Shown here: piece by piece, positions 42,956 through 51,695 of the stretch | Numbering within the stretch: position 1 is the first letter of the stretch | Layout: each line of letters opens with the position of its first letter | Source: Sinorhizobium sp. 8-89 | GTDB lineage: Bacteria; Pseudomonadota; Alphaproteobacteria; Rhizobiales; Rhizobiaceae | DNA: 64,000 nucleotides | NCBI RefSeq assembly: GCF_030124325.1 | Contig: NZ_JASKLR010000001.1 | Span: forward strand, 124,001-188,000 | Reading direction: 5' to 3' | Translations under genes and position numbers: made by a program | The notes under the pieces: generated by a model | What the model saw: only the letters and a program-made list of their open reading frames with translations | Told to the model about the DNA's origin: nothing | The model's database searches: none

Positions 42956-44560
42956 CTAGACGACAAAGAAATCGGTTGCGGTCATGCTGAGATTGTTGCC
43001 TAATGTCGCAAAATGCACTGCTCCGCCTCCACCGTTGCCGTCGCTGTCGTAATACAGTTCACCGGTGTTGACGTCATAAATTATCCGGTTTTCGGCTGTC
43101 TCCGCAGTGCCGGTTGCGTTCGCGACAAACTGTACTTCGGTGAGCGTTCCTGTTCCCAGGATTGCTGTAAAGATGGAACCCTGCAACTGTATCGTATCAT
43201 CGGCAACGATGAAGTCCGTGACGGTGTCTACGTTGGTCGTTTCATCGAGGGCAGTAGTAAAGCGGAACGTGTCCAGACCGACAGAGCCGGTCAAGATATC
43301 GTTGCCGAGATCTCCATTGATTAGGTCGTCGCCATCGCCGCCATTTAGACTATTGTTGCCGGAGTTTCCGGACAGCGAATTGTTCAAGCCATTTCCGGTA
43401 CCGCTAACATTCCACGTGCCGGTCAAAACTAGGTTCTCGACGCTACCTTTGACTGCCGTTGCGTTTCCGAGATTGAATGATACCGTCGACCGAACCGTGT
43501 CGATCCCGGAACCGCTGTCGGCGCTCTCATCAACAATATCTCCGGTCCGGTCCACGCTGTAGGTGTCGTTACCTTTGCCGCCCCGCATGGTGTCGGACCC
43601 GGTGCCGCCATTGATCCAATCGTTGCCGGCGAAACCCCTGAGAATGTTTGCCGCCCAATTGCCAACTATCGAATCCACGAAATCGGTGCCGCGCACATGC
43701 TCGATGCTGACCAGGGTGTCTTCGCGCCCAAAACCGTCTCTTGCTGTGCCGGCCGCGAGGTCAACCTTAACTCCTAAGTTCCCGCCGAACTGAGCATCCC
43801 GGTCGTATCTGACAAGATCAGTGCCCGTCCAACCATTGAACGTATCGCGCCCACCCAGGCCCATGAAAGTCTCATTTGCCGATGACCCGATCATCGTATC
43901 CGCGAACTGGGTACCTCTGTATTCTTCGAAATTCTGGAATGTTTCCGAGAACCCGAATTGGTCGACTACCGTTCCGGTCGCGGTGTTCAGATTGATTCCG
44001 TTCGTGGCCAAGGGAGAATTGTAGGTGTCCTGGAAGCTGAGAACGTCATGCCCGGTTCCGCCATCGTAGGTGTCGTCGCCGTCTCCTCCGGTGATGAAAT
44101 CGTCGCCACCATTGCCATTGAGAATATCGTTGCCTGCGTGGCCGGATAGATTGTCGTGCCCCGCAGAGCCGTTGATTGTATCGGCGCGGCTCAAAAGCCA
44201 TTCCTCAAATTCAAGGTTGTCGAATCCCGCTGCGGAATTTTGAAAGTCTTCGAGAGATAGGCTGAGACCGCTTAAGGTCTGCACTAAGGTTGTTCCGTTG
44301 TTCAGGAGGACTTGGATGGAGGTGATCGTACCGCCTATAGCGTCACCACTCGGGCTGAAGCTGAACCCCGTGCCGACCAGCTTCAACTTGAGACCGTTAT
44401 CCAGGCGATAAAGCACGTCTGTGCTGGTGGTAGTCGACCGGGCCGACTCGCTCATATCCACGAGTTCGCCGAAAGTCGGATTAACGCTGACGCCGCTCAG
44501 AGGCGGGTTATATTGGCTAGGATAGAGTCCGCCTGGGAAATGATACGTAACTGTAGCCAT
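42956..44560 (-). CDS. RTX-type Ca-binding secreted protein, paralog 3
   Basis: The 534-residue protein has the same length and domain order as paralog 1. The repeat-free N-terminal region begins MATVTYHFPGGLYPSQYNPP. RTX blocks follow (GGDGDDTYDGGTGHDVLSF, GGKGNDTYSVDRTGD, GDLGNDILTGSVGLDTFRF), and the end is Asp-Phe-Phe-Val-Val. The ATG at 44560 has GGAGGAAACC directly upstream, the best start signal of the three copies and the guide for choosing the others. By eye the gene is less GC-rich than its surroundings. No type I secretion genes adjoin it. A complete ATCACCC/GGGTGAT dyad lies upstream. Confidence 0.88.
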   Translation of the reverse strand: MATVTYHFPGGLYPSQYNPPLSGVSVNPTFGELVDMSESARSTTTSTDVLYRLDNGLKLKLVGTGFSFSPSGDAIGGTITSIQVLLNNGTTLVQTLSGLSLSLEDFQNSAAGFDNLEFEEWLLSRADTINGSAGHDNLSGHAGNDILNGNGGDDFITGGDGDDTYDGGTGHDVLSFQDTYNSPLATNGINLNTATGTVVDQFGFSETFQNFEEYRGTQFADTMIGSSANETFMGLGGRDTFNGWTGTDLVRYDRDAQFGGNLGVKVDLAAGTARDGFGREDTLVSIEHVRGTDFVDSIVGNWAANILRGFAGNDWINGGTGSDTMRGGKGNDTYSVDRTGDIVDESADSGSGIDTVRSTVSFNLGNATAVKGSVENLVLTGTWNVSGTGNGLNNSLSGNSGNNSLNGGDGDDLINGDLGNDILTGSVGLDTFRFTTALDETTNVDTVTDFIVADDTIQLQGSIFTAILGTGTLTEVQFVANATGTAETAENRIIYDVNTGELYYDSDGNGGGGAVHFATLGNNLSMTATDFFVV

Positions 44561-44674
44561 GGTTTCCTCCGGGGGCCGGGAGTCTCCGGCCAAAATGATT
44601 ATTGGTATGAATAAAATAGACGCATTACGGGCAATTATACGTTGTCACAATTAGCAGAATAGCTTGTTTCCGTC

Positions 44675-44694
44675 GATCACCCAAATGGGTGATC
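44675..44694. promoter_or_regulatory. Dyad shared by the RTX upstream regions, site 3
   Basis: GATCACCCAAATGGGTGATC is a near-perfect 20-bp dyad (GATCACCC and GGGTGATC around AAAT), centred about 125 bases before the start of paralog 3. It is the best-formed of the three related sites. The 215 bases between it and the glycosyltransferase stop hold no supportable gene. Confidence 0.5.
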
Positions 44695-44910
44695 ACTCTT
44701 GATTAAGACGCGCTGTTGCTGTTGCTAAGGCGCTCAACTGTAGCCGTGACCAGTTCTGGCAGGGCGAAGCTACGGTGGGCGTTCCTACACAGAGCGATGA
44801 TGCCATGATGGTAGCAAGGAACTTCGACAGGATACCGTCGCCAGCGCAGAGAGACGCGATCGCAAGCCTGATTGCGACGCTTGCTCGGCCATGATAGGTC
44901 TTCTTGGAAA

Positions 44911-45771
44911 TTAACGTTGGTGGCTCGCTGATGGCAGCCGGCGGCCGAGCTGCGCTCTAAGTTCATCGCCGTCGTATATTCCTGTGAATCCATCCAATCC
45001 GCCGACGCGATCCAATGCGGCATGCAAATACGAGTCCTTTGGGGGAGCGATGTCCTTGTTGTATCCGGACAATTCGAACCGTTTATGCCAGAGATGCAGG
45101 AGCTTAGACGCGTGCACGGCTGCTTCAACGCTTTCCCGCTCGTCTGGCAATATCAGTTTCCAGAAATGAGCGGGAGGAATCGGATAATAATCGACGATTG
45201 GACTGGCAAATTCTGCCAGTCCGGCCTCATAAAATTTCGCGGTGATCAGCTGGGGGCCGATGGCACCCCAACCCTGGTCCAAGTCCACAACATCGCGCGC
45301 ATGTTGAATCAAGTCCGCCAAGACAGGGTGTTCACGAGGGAGCTTTAGAACTGCTCCGTTAAGCGCGAACCGATGTTCCTTCGGGTACTGATATCCGAAA
45401 GCCATCTCATCATGTTGAAATTCAGGTGGCCTTAGACAAAGGAGATCGCAGTCGACCCAACAGCAGCCAGTTTGCTTGATTAGCAAATAACGAAACAGAT
45501 TCGAGAATTTCGCGAACTCCACTTTTCCATCGGCGATATATCGCCCGATCAAGCTCGTATCTGGGCAGATTTCACGCGCATCAGCCAAATCAATTCCAGG
45601 AGGAATTTGGATTTTGTCATCGTAAGAGTATAGCCGAAGCCGGGCGCCGTGATACGGAAAAGAGGCAAGGCAACCATATGTTAGTCCGTCGATGGGACCG
45701 TGCCAAAAGGATACAAAATCCGAAGATTTCGGGCGTCGAATTATGCCGGCAAGCCGGGTGAGAAAGTTCAT
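44911..45771 (-). CDS. Glycosyltransferase with DXD motif (GT32-like)
   Basis: The 286-residue protein has FSNLFRYLLIKQTGCCWVDC followed by DLLCL, giving the Asp-Cys-Asp (DXD) metal and nucleotide-sugar site. The early FVSFWHGPIDGLTYGCLASF and later FALNGAVLKLPREHPVL resemble the capsular/alpha-1,4-galactosyltransferase-like GT32 group. It would add a sugar to a surface glycan or protein. The start at 45771 leads into the conserved region; an ATG 18 bases earlier is possible. It is less GC-rich by eye and has no other glycan genes around it, which suggests transfer. Confidence 0.75.
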   Translation of the reverse strand: MNFLTRLAGIIRRPKSSDFVSFWHGPIDGLTYGCLASFPYHGARLRLYSYDDKIQIPPGIDLADAREICPDTSLIGRYIADGKVEFAKFSNLFRYLLIKQTGCCWVDCDLLCLRPPEFQHDEMAFGYQYPKEHRFALNGAVLKLPREHPVLADLIQHARDVVDLDQGWGAIGPQLITAKFYEAGLAEFASPIVDYYPIPPAHFWKLILPDERESVEAAVHASKLLHLWHKRFELSGYNKDIAPPKDSYLHAALDRVGGLDGFTGIYDGDELRAQLGRRLPSASHQR

Positions 45772-45956
45772 TTTGACGGTCCCACCCAATTTTCGCTACC
45801 AGCGATAGCGAGGATTACATTAGCAGCCTTTAGTTTCTCAGCGTCGGGAATTTGTCAAGCTCCGGCACCGCGCCTCGATGTGCACCAGCGCGGCGGCCGC
45901 ACGTTAAGACTCTCTAGAAGTAGAGCATTCCCGCTCCGTGCCGCCGCTGATACCAT

Positions 45957-46610
45957 TCATGTGGTCGGATCGACCGGGTCGAGAATGTCCGCTGTGTCGT
46001 TCTTGGGCGACCCGACCTTCCTATCAATCGGCCACATCGTCATCAGTTCGGCCGGGAAGGGCTCCATTAGGTCGTACGGATCCGGTTCTGGCGACAGCCA
46101 GCGTTCATAGTCTTCGGGGTGCAAGATGACCGGCATCCGATCATGAATCGTCGCCATCATGTGGTTCGGCGGACAGGTGATCACGCAAAAGGTACGGATA
46201 TCCTCCTCGGTCGCTGGATTGCGCCAGGTTTCCCAGATGCCGGCGAGCGCGAAGGGCTCCCCCGTTCATGGCAATTGCGTAAGGCTGCTTGTTCTTGCCT
46301 GTGCCGAAGATGTCCTTCCACTCGAAAAAGCCGTCGATCGGGATCAGGCAGCGGCGGCTACGATAGGCTGCCTTGAACATGCCGTTTGTGGAGATGCCCT
46401 CTGAGCGCGCGTTGATCGGCGGTGGCCGGCCGGGTTTTGTCTGCTTCATCCAGTACGGTATCAGGCCCCATCGCGCGCTGACGAAGACGGTCCGAAGACG
46501 TCGGGATCGCGGATCACGTCGCGGATGATGATCGGGTAGTAGAGCGTCGGCGCGCCGTTATAACGGGGGAACTGGTTGGCGAGCGCCTCGGCGCCTCCCT
46601 CGCGCTGCGC
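45957..46610 (-). pseudogene. SRAP (YedK/HMCES-type) gene, N-terminus lost and frame broken twice
   Basis: Three consecutive frames give [20 protein letters not shown], then ARWGLIPYWMKQTKPGRPPP with CLIPIDGFFEWKD, then TFCVITCPPNHMMATIHDRM with MPVIL, in order the SRAP fold. The breaks lie near 46490 and 46262. The first residues, including the catalytic Cys2 that crosslinks abasic sites in single-stranded DNA, are missing: the upstream sequence belongs to another gene fragment. It cannot give an active SOS-response-associated protein. Confidence 0.8.
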
Positions 46611-46743
46611 GAAACCAGCGTGGCTCGTCCTTGCCGGCAGCGAAACCGAAACCGCCCCATTTGGTGCAGCCGGGATACTCGCAGTAGTGTTCGTAAAGAG
46701 CCTTGTCCTTGTGCCTGTCCGCACCCTGTTCGTCGCTCGCCAT
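46611..46743 (-). pseudogene. Fragment of a small Cys-containing protein gene
   Basis: [20 protein letters not shown] then [18 protein letters not shown] is the N-terminal half of a small protein with a C-x4-C pair that I recall as widespread in rhizobia. It is cut after PRWF and joined to the SRAP remnant in another frame. It probably once stood next to SRAP as an intact gene. Confidence 0.5.
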
Positions 46744-46744
46744 T

Positions 46745-46984
46745 AATCTGCGCCTGCGAATAGATGCCGGGCGTATCCTGATAGCCTTGGCCTTGCTGCG
46801 AAATCTGTGTCGCCTCGGAGATCAGCAGGCCGGCGGAGGCGCGCTGGCTGTAATACTCTGTGGCAAGATCGCCTGGGACGAACTCCCGGCCAGCGCGATT
46901 TCGCGTGAGGGGCGCCATGACGACGCGGTTGGCGAGAGTCATCGAGCCGAGAGAATAGGGCTCAAAGAGTGTTTTGCTGGTCAT
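46745..46984 (-). pseudogene. Truncated Old Yellow Enzyme (NemA-like) N-terminus
   Basis: The first 80 residues ([20 protein letters not shown] with PLTRNRA, then [20 protein letters not shown]) are clearly the start of an NADH:flavin oxidoreductase barrel of about 365 residues. The frame then runs directly into the small Cys-protein fragment, so more than three quarters of the enzyme is gone, including the His-Asn substrate site. Confidence 0.8.
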
Positions 46985-47080
46985 GTATCACCTTTTCATC
47001 TGCTTTGGTGCGGAAGCGCCTGAAACGTCCTGAGCGCCATTGATCTGCATTGCGTTCGTGGAGGTCGGCTTCGAAGTCTC

Positions 47081-47869
47081 TCAAAGCGCTGCCAGGTAAC
47101 GCTCGGCAGCGCGACTTTGTCCGAAGCCCGGAAGCATGGCTTGTCGCGCTGCCTGATAGGCGTCCCACTGGGCAGCATCGTGAAGTGGAGGGATAGTCAC
47201 GGCTTCGCGACGGTCGAAACCAGCCAGCGCCGCATCCACCAGTTCGCCCACTTCCATCATTGCGGGAATGGCATTGATATCGATGCCCGAGCGCTCCCAG
47301 ATTTCGGTGCGTGTCGCAGCAGGGAGCACCGCCTGAACGTAGACGCCCTTGGGGACAAGCTCGAGGTTGAGGCCCTGAGACAGAAACAAGACGAACGCCT
47401 TGGTCGCGCCATAGACTGTCATGCCGAACTCCGGCGCAACTCCGACCACCGAGCCGATATTGATGATCGCCCCTTCGCCAGCGTCGGCGAGACGCGGCGC
47501 AACGGCGCTGGCAAGCCTGACGAGCGCGGTGGTGTTGAGAGAGACAATCCGCTCGACATCGTCGGTTGCCTGCTCGACAAAGCTTCCGCCAACGCTAGCT
47601 CCAGCGTTGTTCACCAAGATCCCGATACGGCGGTCGTCGCGCAGTCGGGCTTCCACCGTCGCGAGTTCGACGGGCCTGGTGAGGTCGGCTTGAAGCACAT
47701 CGACGGCAACACCGGTCTCGTTGCGCAATCGTGCGGCATTCACTTCCAGCCGCTCCTTGTCGCGCGCGACCAGCACAAGGCTGTGTCCGCGTCGGGCGAA
47801 ACGGTCGGCATACGTAGCGCCGATGCCAGAGGATGCTCCGGTGATGAGGACCGAGGGATTTTCAGCCAT
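47081..47869 (-). CDS. Short-chain dehydrogenase/reductase
   Basis: The 262-residue protein has cofactor motif TGASSGIG near residue 10, NNAG in ILVNNAGASVGG, catalytic Ser in INIGSVVG and YGATK (Tyr-x3-Lys). An Arg at RFARRG after the first strand suggests NADP. The substrate is unknown. It is divergent from the TetR gene, with 111 bases between starts and a long inverted repeat there, so TetR repression is likely. Confidence 0.9.
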   Translation of the reverse strand: MAENPSVLITGASSGIGATYADRFARRGHSLVLVARDKERLEVNAARLRNETGVAVDVLQADLTRPVELATVEARLRDDRRIGILVNNAGASVGGSFVEQATDDVERIVSLNTTALVRLASAVAPRLADAGEGAIINIGSVVGVAPEFGMTVYGATKAFVLFLSQGLNLELVPKGVYVQAVLPAATRTEIWERSGIDINAIPAMMEVGELVDAALAGFDRREAVTIPPLHDAAQWDAYQAARQAMLPGFGQSRAAERYLAAL

Positions 47870-47899
47870 GATCTTGTTCTCTTTCGAAGTACTGCTATA

Positions 47900-47948
47900 T
47901 TCATGATGACAATAATGATTGCTGTATTAACATGATTGACATCATGAA
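47900..47948. promoter_or_regulatory. Inverted repeat between the SDR and TetR genes
   Basis: TTCATGATGACAAT and ATTGACATCATGAA are complementary at 13 of 14 positions and face each other across 21 bases. The half-site ATGATG-N3-AT recurs in the repeat at 50659-50698. A TetR operator is the simplest reading. Confidence 0.55.
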
Positions 47949-47980
47949 AAAGTCAACAGCCGCGATGGAGAATTTTTGAA

Positions 47981-48559
47981 ATGAAAGTGAGCCGAGAACA
48001 GATGGCCGAGAATCGCCAAAGGATCCTGGAGGTCGCGAGTCGGCTGTTCCGGGAAAAGGGCTTCGAGGCCGTCAGTGTCGCAGAGGTCATGAAGGCTGCG
48101 GGGCTGACGCACGGCGGATTTTACGGTCACTTCGATTCCAAAGATGACTTGATCGTGCATGCTCTCGGCCACGCAATCGGTACTCGCAAGGGCGCCTCGC
48201 TCGACCTTCGCGCCTTCCTGGATGAGTATCTATCGCCGCGCCATCGGGACAACGCCGCCGGAGGCTGCCCCATTGCCGGGCTTGCGGCGGACACGCTTCG
48301 CCAGGCATCAGAGGCCCGTTCGGCAGTAACGGATGGCGTGCGTGCCCAGATAGACTGGATATTCGAGAAACTGGCTGGGTTGGACGAGACCGATCGGCGC
48401 CGCGAGGCCATCGGAAGCTGTTCTGCAATGGTCGGAGCGATGATACTCGCTCGAACGACCACAGATCCCGCCTTATCGGACGAAATTCTGAAGGAGACCC
48501 GAGCGTGGCTCGATGACGGTCTGAACCGATCCACCGCCGCGATCCCGGAAACAGCATAG
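47981..48559 (+). CDS. TetR-family transcriptional regulator
   Basis: The 192-residue protein has the N-terminal HTH (RILEVASRLFREKGFEAVSV, then MKAAGLTHGGFYGHFDSKDD) typical of the subgroup that controls electrophile-responsive reductases (NemR/AcuR-like). Two Cys residues in the ligand domain (GGCPIAGL and GSCSAMVG) could sense reactive compounds. It lies between the SDR gene and the hydrolase-MDR operon, with related dyads upstream of both. Confidence 0.9.
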   Translation: MKVSREQMAENRQRILEVASRLFREKGFEAVSVAEVMKAAGLTHGGFYGHFDSKDDLIVHALGHAIGTRKGASLDLRAFLDEYLSPRHRDNAAGGCPIAGLAADTLRQASEARSAVTDGVRAQIDWIFEKLAGLDETDRRREAIGSCSAMVGAMILARTTTDPALSDEILKETRAWLDDGLNRSTAAIPETA

Positions 48560-48685
48560 GGGCGTTCCTCTGAACCTTTCCCATGCTCCGTCGATTCCTG
48601 CCCCACCGCTCCCAGCGTTTCTGGTCGCATCCGTAGGCTGCGATGCCGCGATATGGCATCGCACGTCGGATAAGGTTTATGAGAT

Positions 48686-49690
48686 CTATTCCCCCACCAC
48701 GATGACAACCTTGCCTTTCGCACGCCCGGTCTCCACATAGGCCAAGGCGTCCCCGGTCTTCTCAAACGGGAAAATCCTGTCGACCACTGGGCGGATCACG
48801 CCAGATTCGATCAGGGAGGTGATCTCGCTCAAGTGTTCACCCTGCGCACGCATGAACAGGAACGAGTAACGGATGCTAAGCCTCTTTGCCCTTCTTCGGA
48901 CCCCTCGGCTCAGCAGGCGCATCACAAGCTTCAGGAACAGATTCAATCTCAGGTCCTTGGCGAACTCCGGGTCTGGCGGACCTGATATCGAAATGAGGTG
49001 GCCACCCGGCTTCAAGACACGAAGGGATTTTTCGAGCGTCTTGGTGTCCTGGCTGTTCAGGACGAGATCATAGCCTGAGAGAACCTTCTCGAAATCCTGC
49101 GTCTTGTAGTCGATAACCACGTCCGCCCCGAGGTTCTTGACCAGATCAACATTCTTCGCACTCGTCGTCGTCGCAACCGTCGCGCCGAGATGCTTGGCGA
49201 GTTGTATCGCAAAAGTCCCCACTCCACCGGAGCCGGCCTGAATGAAGACCTTCTGGCCGGGCTTCACCTTGCCCATCTCGACCAGCGCCTGCCATGCGGT
49301 CAGACCTACCAGCGGAATCGAGGCGGCCTCGTCCATGCTAAGGTTTTTAGGCTTCAGCGCTACGTCGGCTTCATTCATCGCAATGAACTCTGCGAATGTC
49401 CCGATCCGGTGGTCGCGCGGCCGCGCATAGATCTCGTCGCCCGGCTTGTATCGCCGGACCTTCGAACCGACCCGGACGATGCTCCCGGCCACGTCGTGAC
49501 CGAGAACGAAGGGCGGGCGATAGGGCAGAATGAGCTTGAATTCTCCATCTCTGACCTTGGAGTCCAGCAGATTCACGCCGGAAGCATGAACGCGAACCAG
49601 AACGTCATTGTCCCGCAACTCCGGCTCCGACACGTTGGCCAGGCGCAAGGCGCCTCTCTTTTTGTATTTATCGACAACGAATGCCTTCAT
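48686..49690 (-). CDS. Zinc-less MDR quinone oxidoreductase-like protein
   Basis: The 334-residue MDR protein has VRVHASGVNLLDSKVRDGEF at the N-terminus. The NADPH-binding segment is FIQAGSGGVGTFAIQLAKHL, and the DVVIDYKTQDFE region follows. The structural-zinc Cys cluster is absent, as in quinone oxidoreductases and enone reductases. It overlaps the upstream hydrolase gene by ATGA, so they form an operon. A reduction of enones or quinones is the likely activity. Confidence 0.88.
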   Translation of the reverse strand: MKAFVVDKYKKRGALRLANVSEPELRDNDVLVRVHASGVNLLDSKVRDGEFKLILPYRPPFVLGHDVAGSIVRVGSKVRRYKPGDEIYARPRDHRIGTFAEFIAMNEADVALKPKNLSMDEAASIPLVGLTAWQALVEMGKVKPGQKVFIQAGSGGVGTFAIQLAKHLGATVATTTSAKNVDLVKNLGADVVIDYKTQDFEKVLSGYDLVLNSQDTKTLEKSLRVLKPGGHLISISGPPDPEFAKDLRLNLFLKLVMRLLSRGVRRRAKRLSIRYSFLFMRAQGEHLSEITSLIESGVIRPVVDRIFPFEKTGDALAYVETGRAKGKVVIVVGE

Positions 49691-50598
49691 CGGCTCTCTC
49701 CAATGTGCAGTTTTGTGGTGACGTCAGTGCCGAGGAACGACAGAACCTTCCGCACGAAATCGGCGTGGTTCTGGAAAATCCCGCCATGCCCGGCGTCTTC
49801 GTAGATCACCAACTGCGAGCCCGAGATACGCCTGGCGAGGTCGTAGGTATTGCTGCTCGGAACCATCTTGTCCTGATCACCATTCGCAATCAGCACCGGG
49901 ATCCGAATGCTTCCGAGATCTTGTGGCGCCTGCCGTCCCCATGCAGTGATCGCCTTGAGCTGTCGCAGGAAAGCGCGGGGAGTCGGCCCCTTGTCTCTGC
50001 TCGTTTTGCGTTCCTTCAACCGACTCAGGAAGGCTTCCGCGGCGCGTCGACCATTGGCCGTGGAAGTGAAAAACAGATAGGTTTTCGGGTCGCGCAGTGT
50101 CAGCAGACCTTTGATAATAAGCGGCCAGGACACCGCCCCCACCTTGTCTATGCCTTTGCCGCCCGCCGGACCAGTACCGGTAAGGATGAGTTTTCGCACG
50201 AGGTCCGGCGCTTTGAGCGCAACATCCTGCGCCGCGAACCCCCCGAGGGAAAAGCCAAGCAGATCGACCTTCTCGAATCCCAGCGCCCGGATCAGGGCAA
50301 TCGCGTCGCGCGCCATGTCGTCGATGGTCACAGGCGCCGTTCCGCCCGACGCACCAATACCGCGGTAGTTGGTCGCGATAACACGATGCTTGCTCGCGAG
50401 GCCATCAACAATCCGGGGATCGAAATTGTCCAGCACTGCCCCCCAGTGGTTGAGGAGAATGAGTGGCACGCCACCCAAGGGGCCCAGGTCTCGATAGGCA
50501 AAAGCCGTTCCCCCCACCTTGATGGAGAAATTGGGCGCATCAATGTAGCGCGCAGCCGATCCGACGTTGCGCAGAGGACTTGTCATTGGTTGCTCCAT
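49687..50598 (-). CDS. Alpha/beta-fold hydrolase
   Basis: The 303-residue protein has nucleophile motif GFSLGG in VDLLGFSLGGFAAQ, oxyanion region LLNHWGAVLDNFD, an Asp in ANGDQDKMVP and catalytic His in EDAGHGGIFQNH, so the triad is complete. It resembles haloperoxidase/esterase-type hydrolases. It is first in a two-gene operon with the MDR reductase. A 40-bp inverted repeat lies about 60 bases upstream. Confidence 0.9.
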   Translation of the reverse strand: MEQPMTSPLRNVGSAARYIDAPNFSIKVGGTAFAYRDLGPLGGVPLILLNHWGAVLDNFDPRIVDGLASKHRVIATNYRGIGASGGTAPVTIDDMARDAIALIRALGFEKVDLLGFSLGGFAAQDVALKAPDLVRKLILTGTGPAGGKGIDKVGAVSWPLIIKGLLTLRDPKTYLFFTSTANGRRAAEAFLSRLKERKTSRDKGPTPRAFLRQLKAITAWGRQAPQDLGSIRIPVLIANGDQDKMVPSSNTYDLARRISGSQLVIYEDAGHGGIFQNHADFVRKVLSFLGTDVTTKLHIGESR

Positions 50599-50658
50599 CG
50601 TCCGGCTCGGGCCGGATATTGAAACAGAGAAGTGGCTTTCAGCCGCTTCAGAGGTTTG

Positions 50659-50698
50659 ATGATGGTGATCATGTAAATTGATACATGATTACCATCAT
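50659..50698. promoter_or_regulatory. Inverted repeat upstream of the hydrolase-MDR operon
   Basis: Arms ATGATGGTGATCATGTA-like (50659-50675) and TACATGATTACCATCAT (50682-50698) match at 16 of 17 positions around a 6-base AT spacer. The ATGATG half-sites resemble those beside the TetR gene. Confidence 0.6.
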
Positions 50699-51118
50699 AA
50701 AAAATGTCAAGCGGAATTTTGCTGGATCGAACAGGGCGCGATCACAAGATCAAGAGCCACGACGTAGGTCGTTTCAGTAGCGAACGGAGTGGGAAAAGAT
50801 GAGAGTGTCGAGAGAAAGAACGAAGGAGATCGAGGGCCGGGGACGGTAACCGAAGACCATTCTTTGCTCCAGCACACGCTCCCCTCGTTATGAGCGGGGC
50901 GATCTAATTAATAAGACTGCGCATGTTTCCGATGGACCGACTTGCCATCAGTTGCGCCGCCCGCCTGGATCATCAAGGATGCGGCGCAGTGGGCGGAAGT
51001 TCGGCTGTCTCGGCCGATGAGATCGGAATGTGCCCAACAGCGGCCATCGCGCTAATAGGCACCGGTTACATCCGCCAAGCGGCTACCTCACATTCCACCG
51101 CAGATTCCTGTGAAGAGG
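50699..51118. other. Intergenic region without a recognisable gene
   Basis: Apart from the AT-rich end of the inverted repeat I see no coding frame with a domain. It lies next to the RpiR remnant and may contain its decayed continuation. Confidence 0.4.
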
Positions 51119-51421
51119 CTATCCGGCTGTGCCGGGCGCCACTCGTGCGGCACGTCTCCGCAAATGCTCGCGAAATAAGGTTCGAAGGTCTCGAAAGTTC
51201 TCGAAGCCGAGGAAGCCGGCGAGCCGAACGACGGTTGTCGGAGACACCGAACAGGCAAGCGCCACCGAGTTGGAACTACCAAAAGCAATTAGTTCCGGCG
51301 TGAGAAGCGCGTGGCGGATAACCCGTTCAAGCTGGTCTGGGAAGACGATCTCTCTCGAGGCAATCATCGACTTCAGCTCCGAAAGGCTGCTTGGTGGTGC
51401 GCTGTCGTGCCAATCTCGCAT
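51119..51421 (-). pseudogene. Truncated RpiR-family regulator
   Basis: The 100-residue frame is the N-terminal HTH_6 domain of an RpiR/MurR regulator (IRHALLTPELIAFGSSNSVA, then ACSVSPTTVVRLAGFLGFEN and FRDLRTLFREHL). It stops after VAPGTAG, whereas RpiR proteins have about 280 residues with a C-terminal SIS domain. No SIS sequence is found downstream. It is adjacent to a sugar/polyol operon, which RpiR proteins often control. Confidence 0.7.
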
Positions 51422-51695
51422 TGTCGCTGTTCTCCAGATGTGAGCGACACCGGCCGCCCTCTAATTCCCAAGGGTTTGACGCTCGTGTCCAAACGTACGC
51501 CGCGAAGCATGCCAGGAAACCGAGTTCGGCGAACTGCTTCACCCGTCCGAGGATGGGAGCGAACGGACACCATCTCGGCGCAGGCGACGAACGTGAACGG
51601 GAGGGGTTGGGGGGACTATGTCAGCGCTCATAACCGCATTCCTTTACTAGCGATGGCGAGGTGGATTCGGATCGCGCCGGTGCGTCGTTCGAGCG

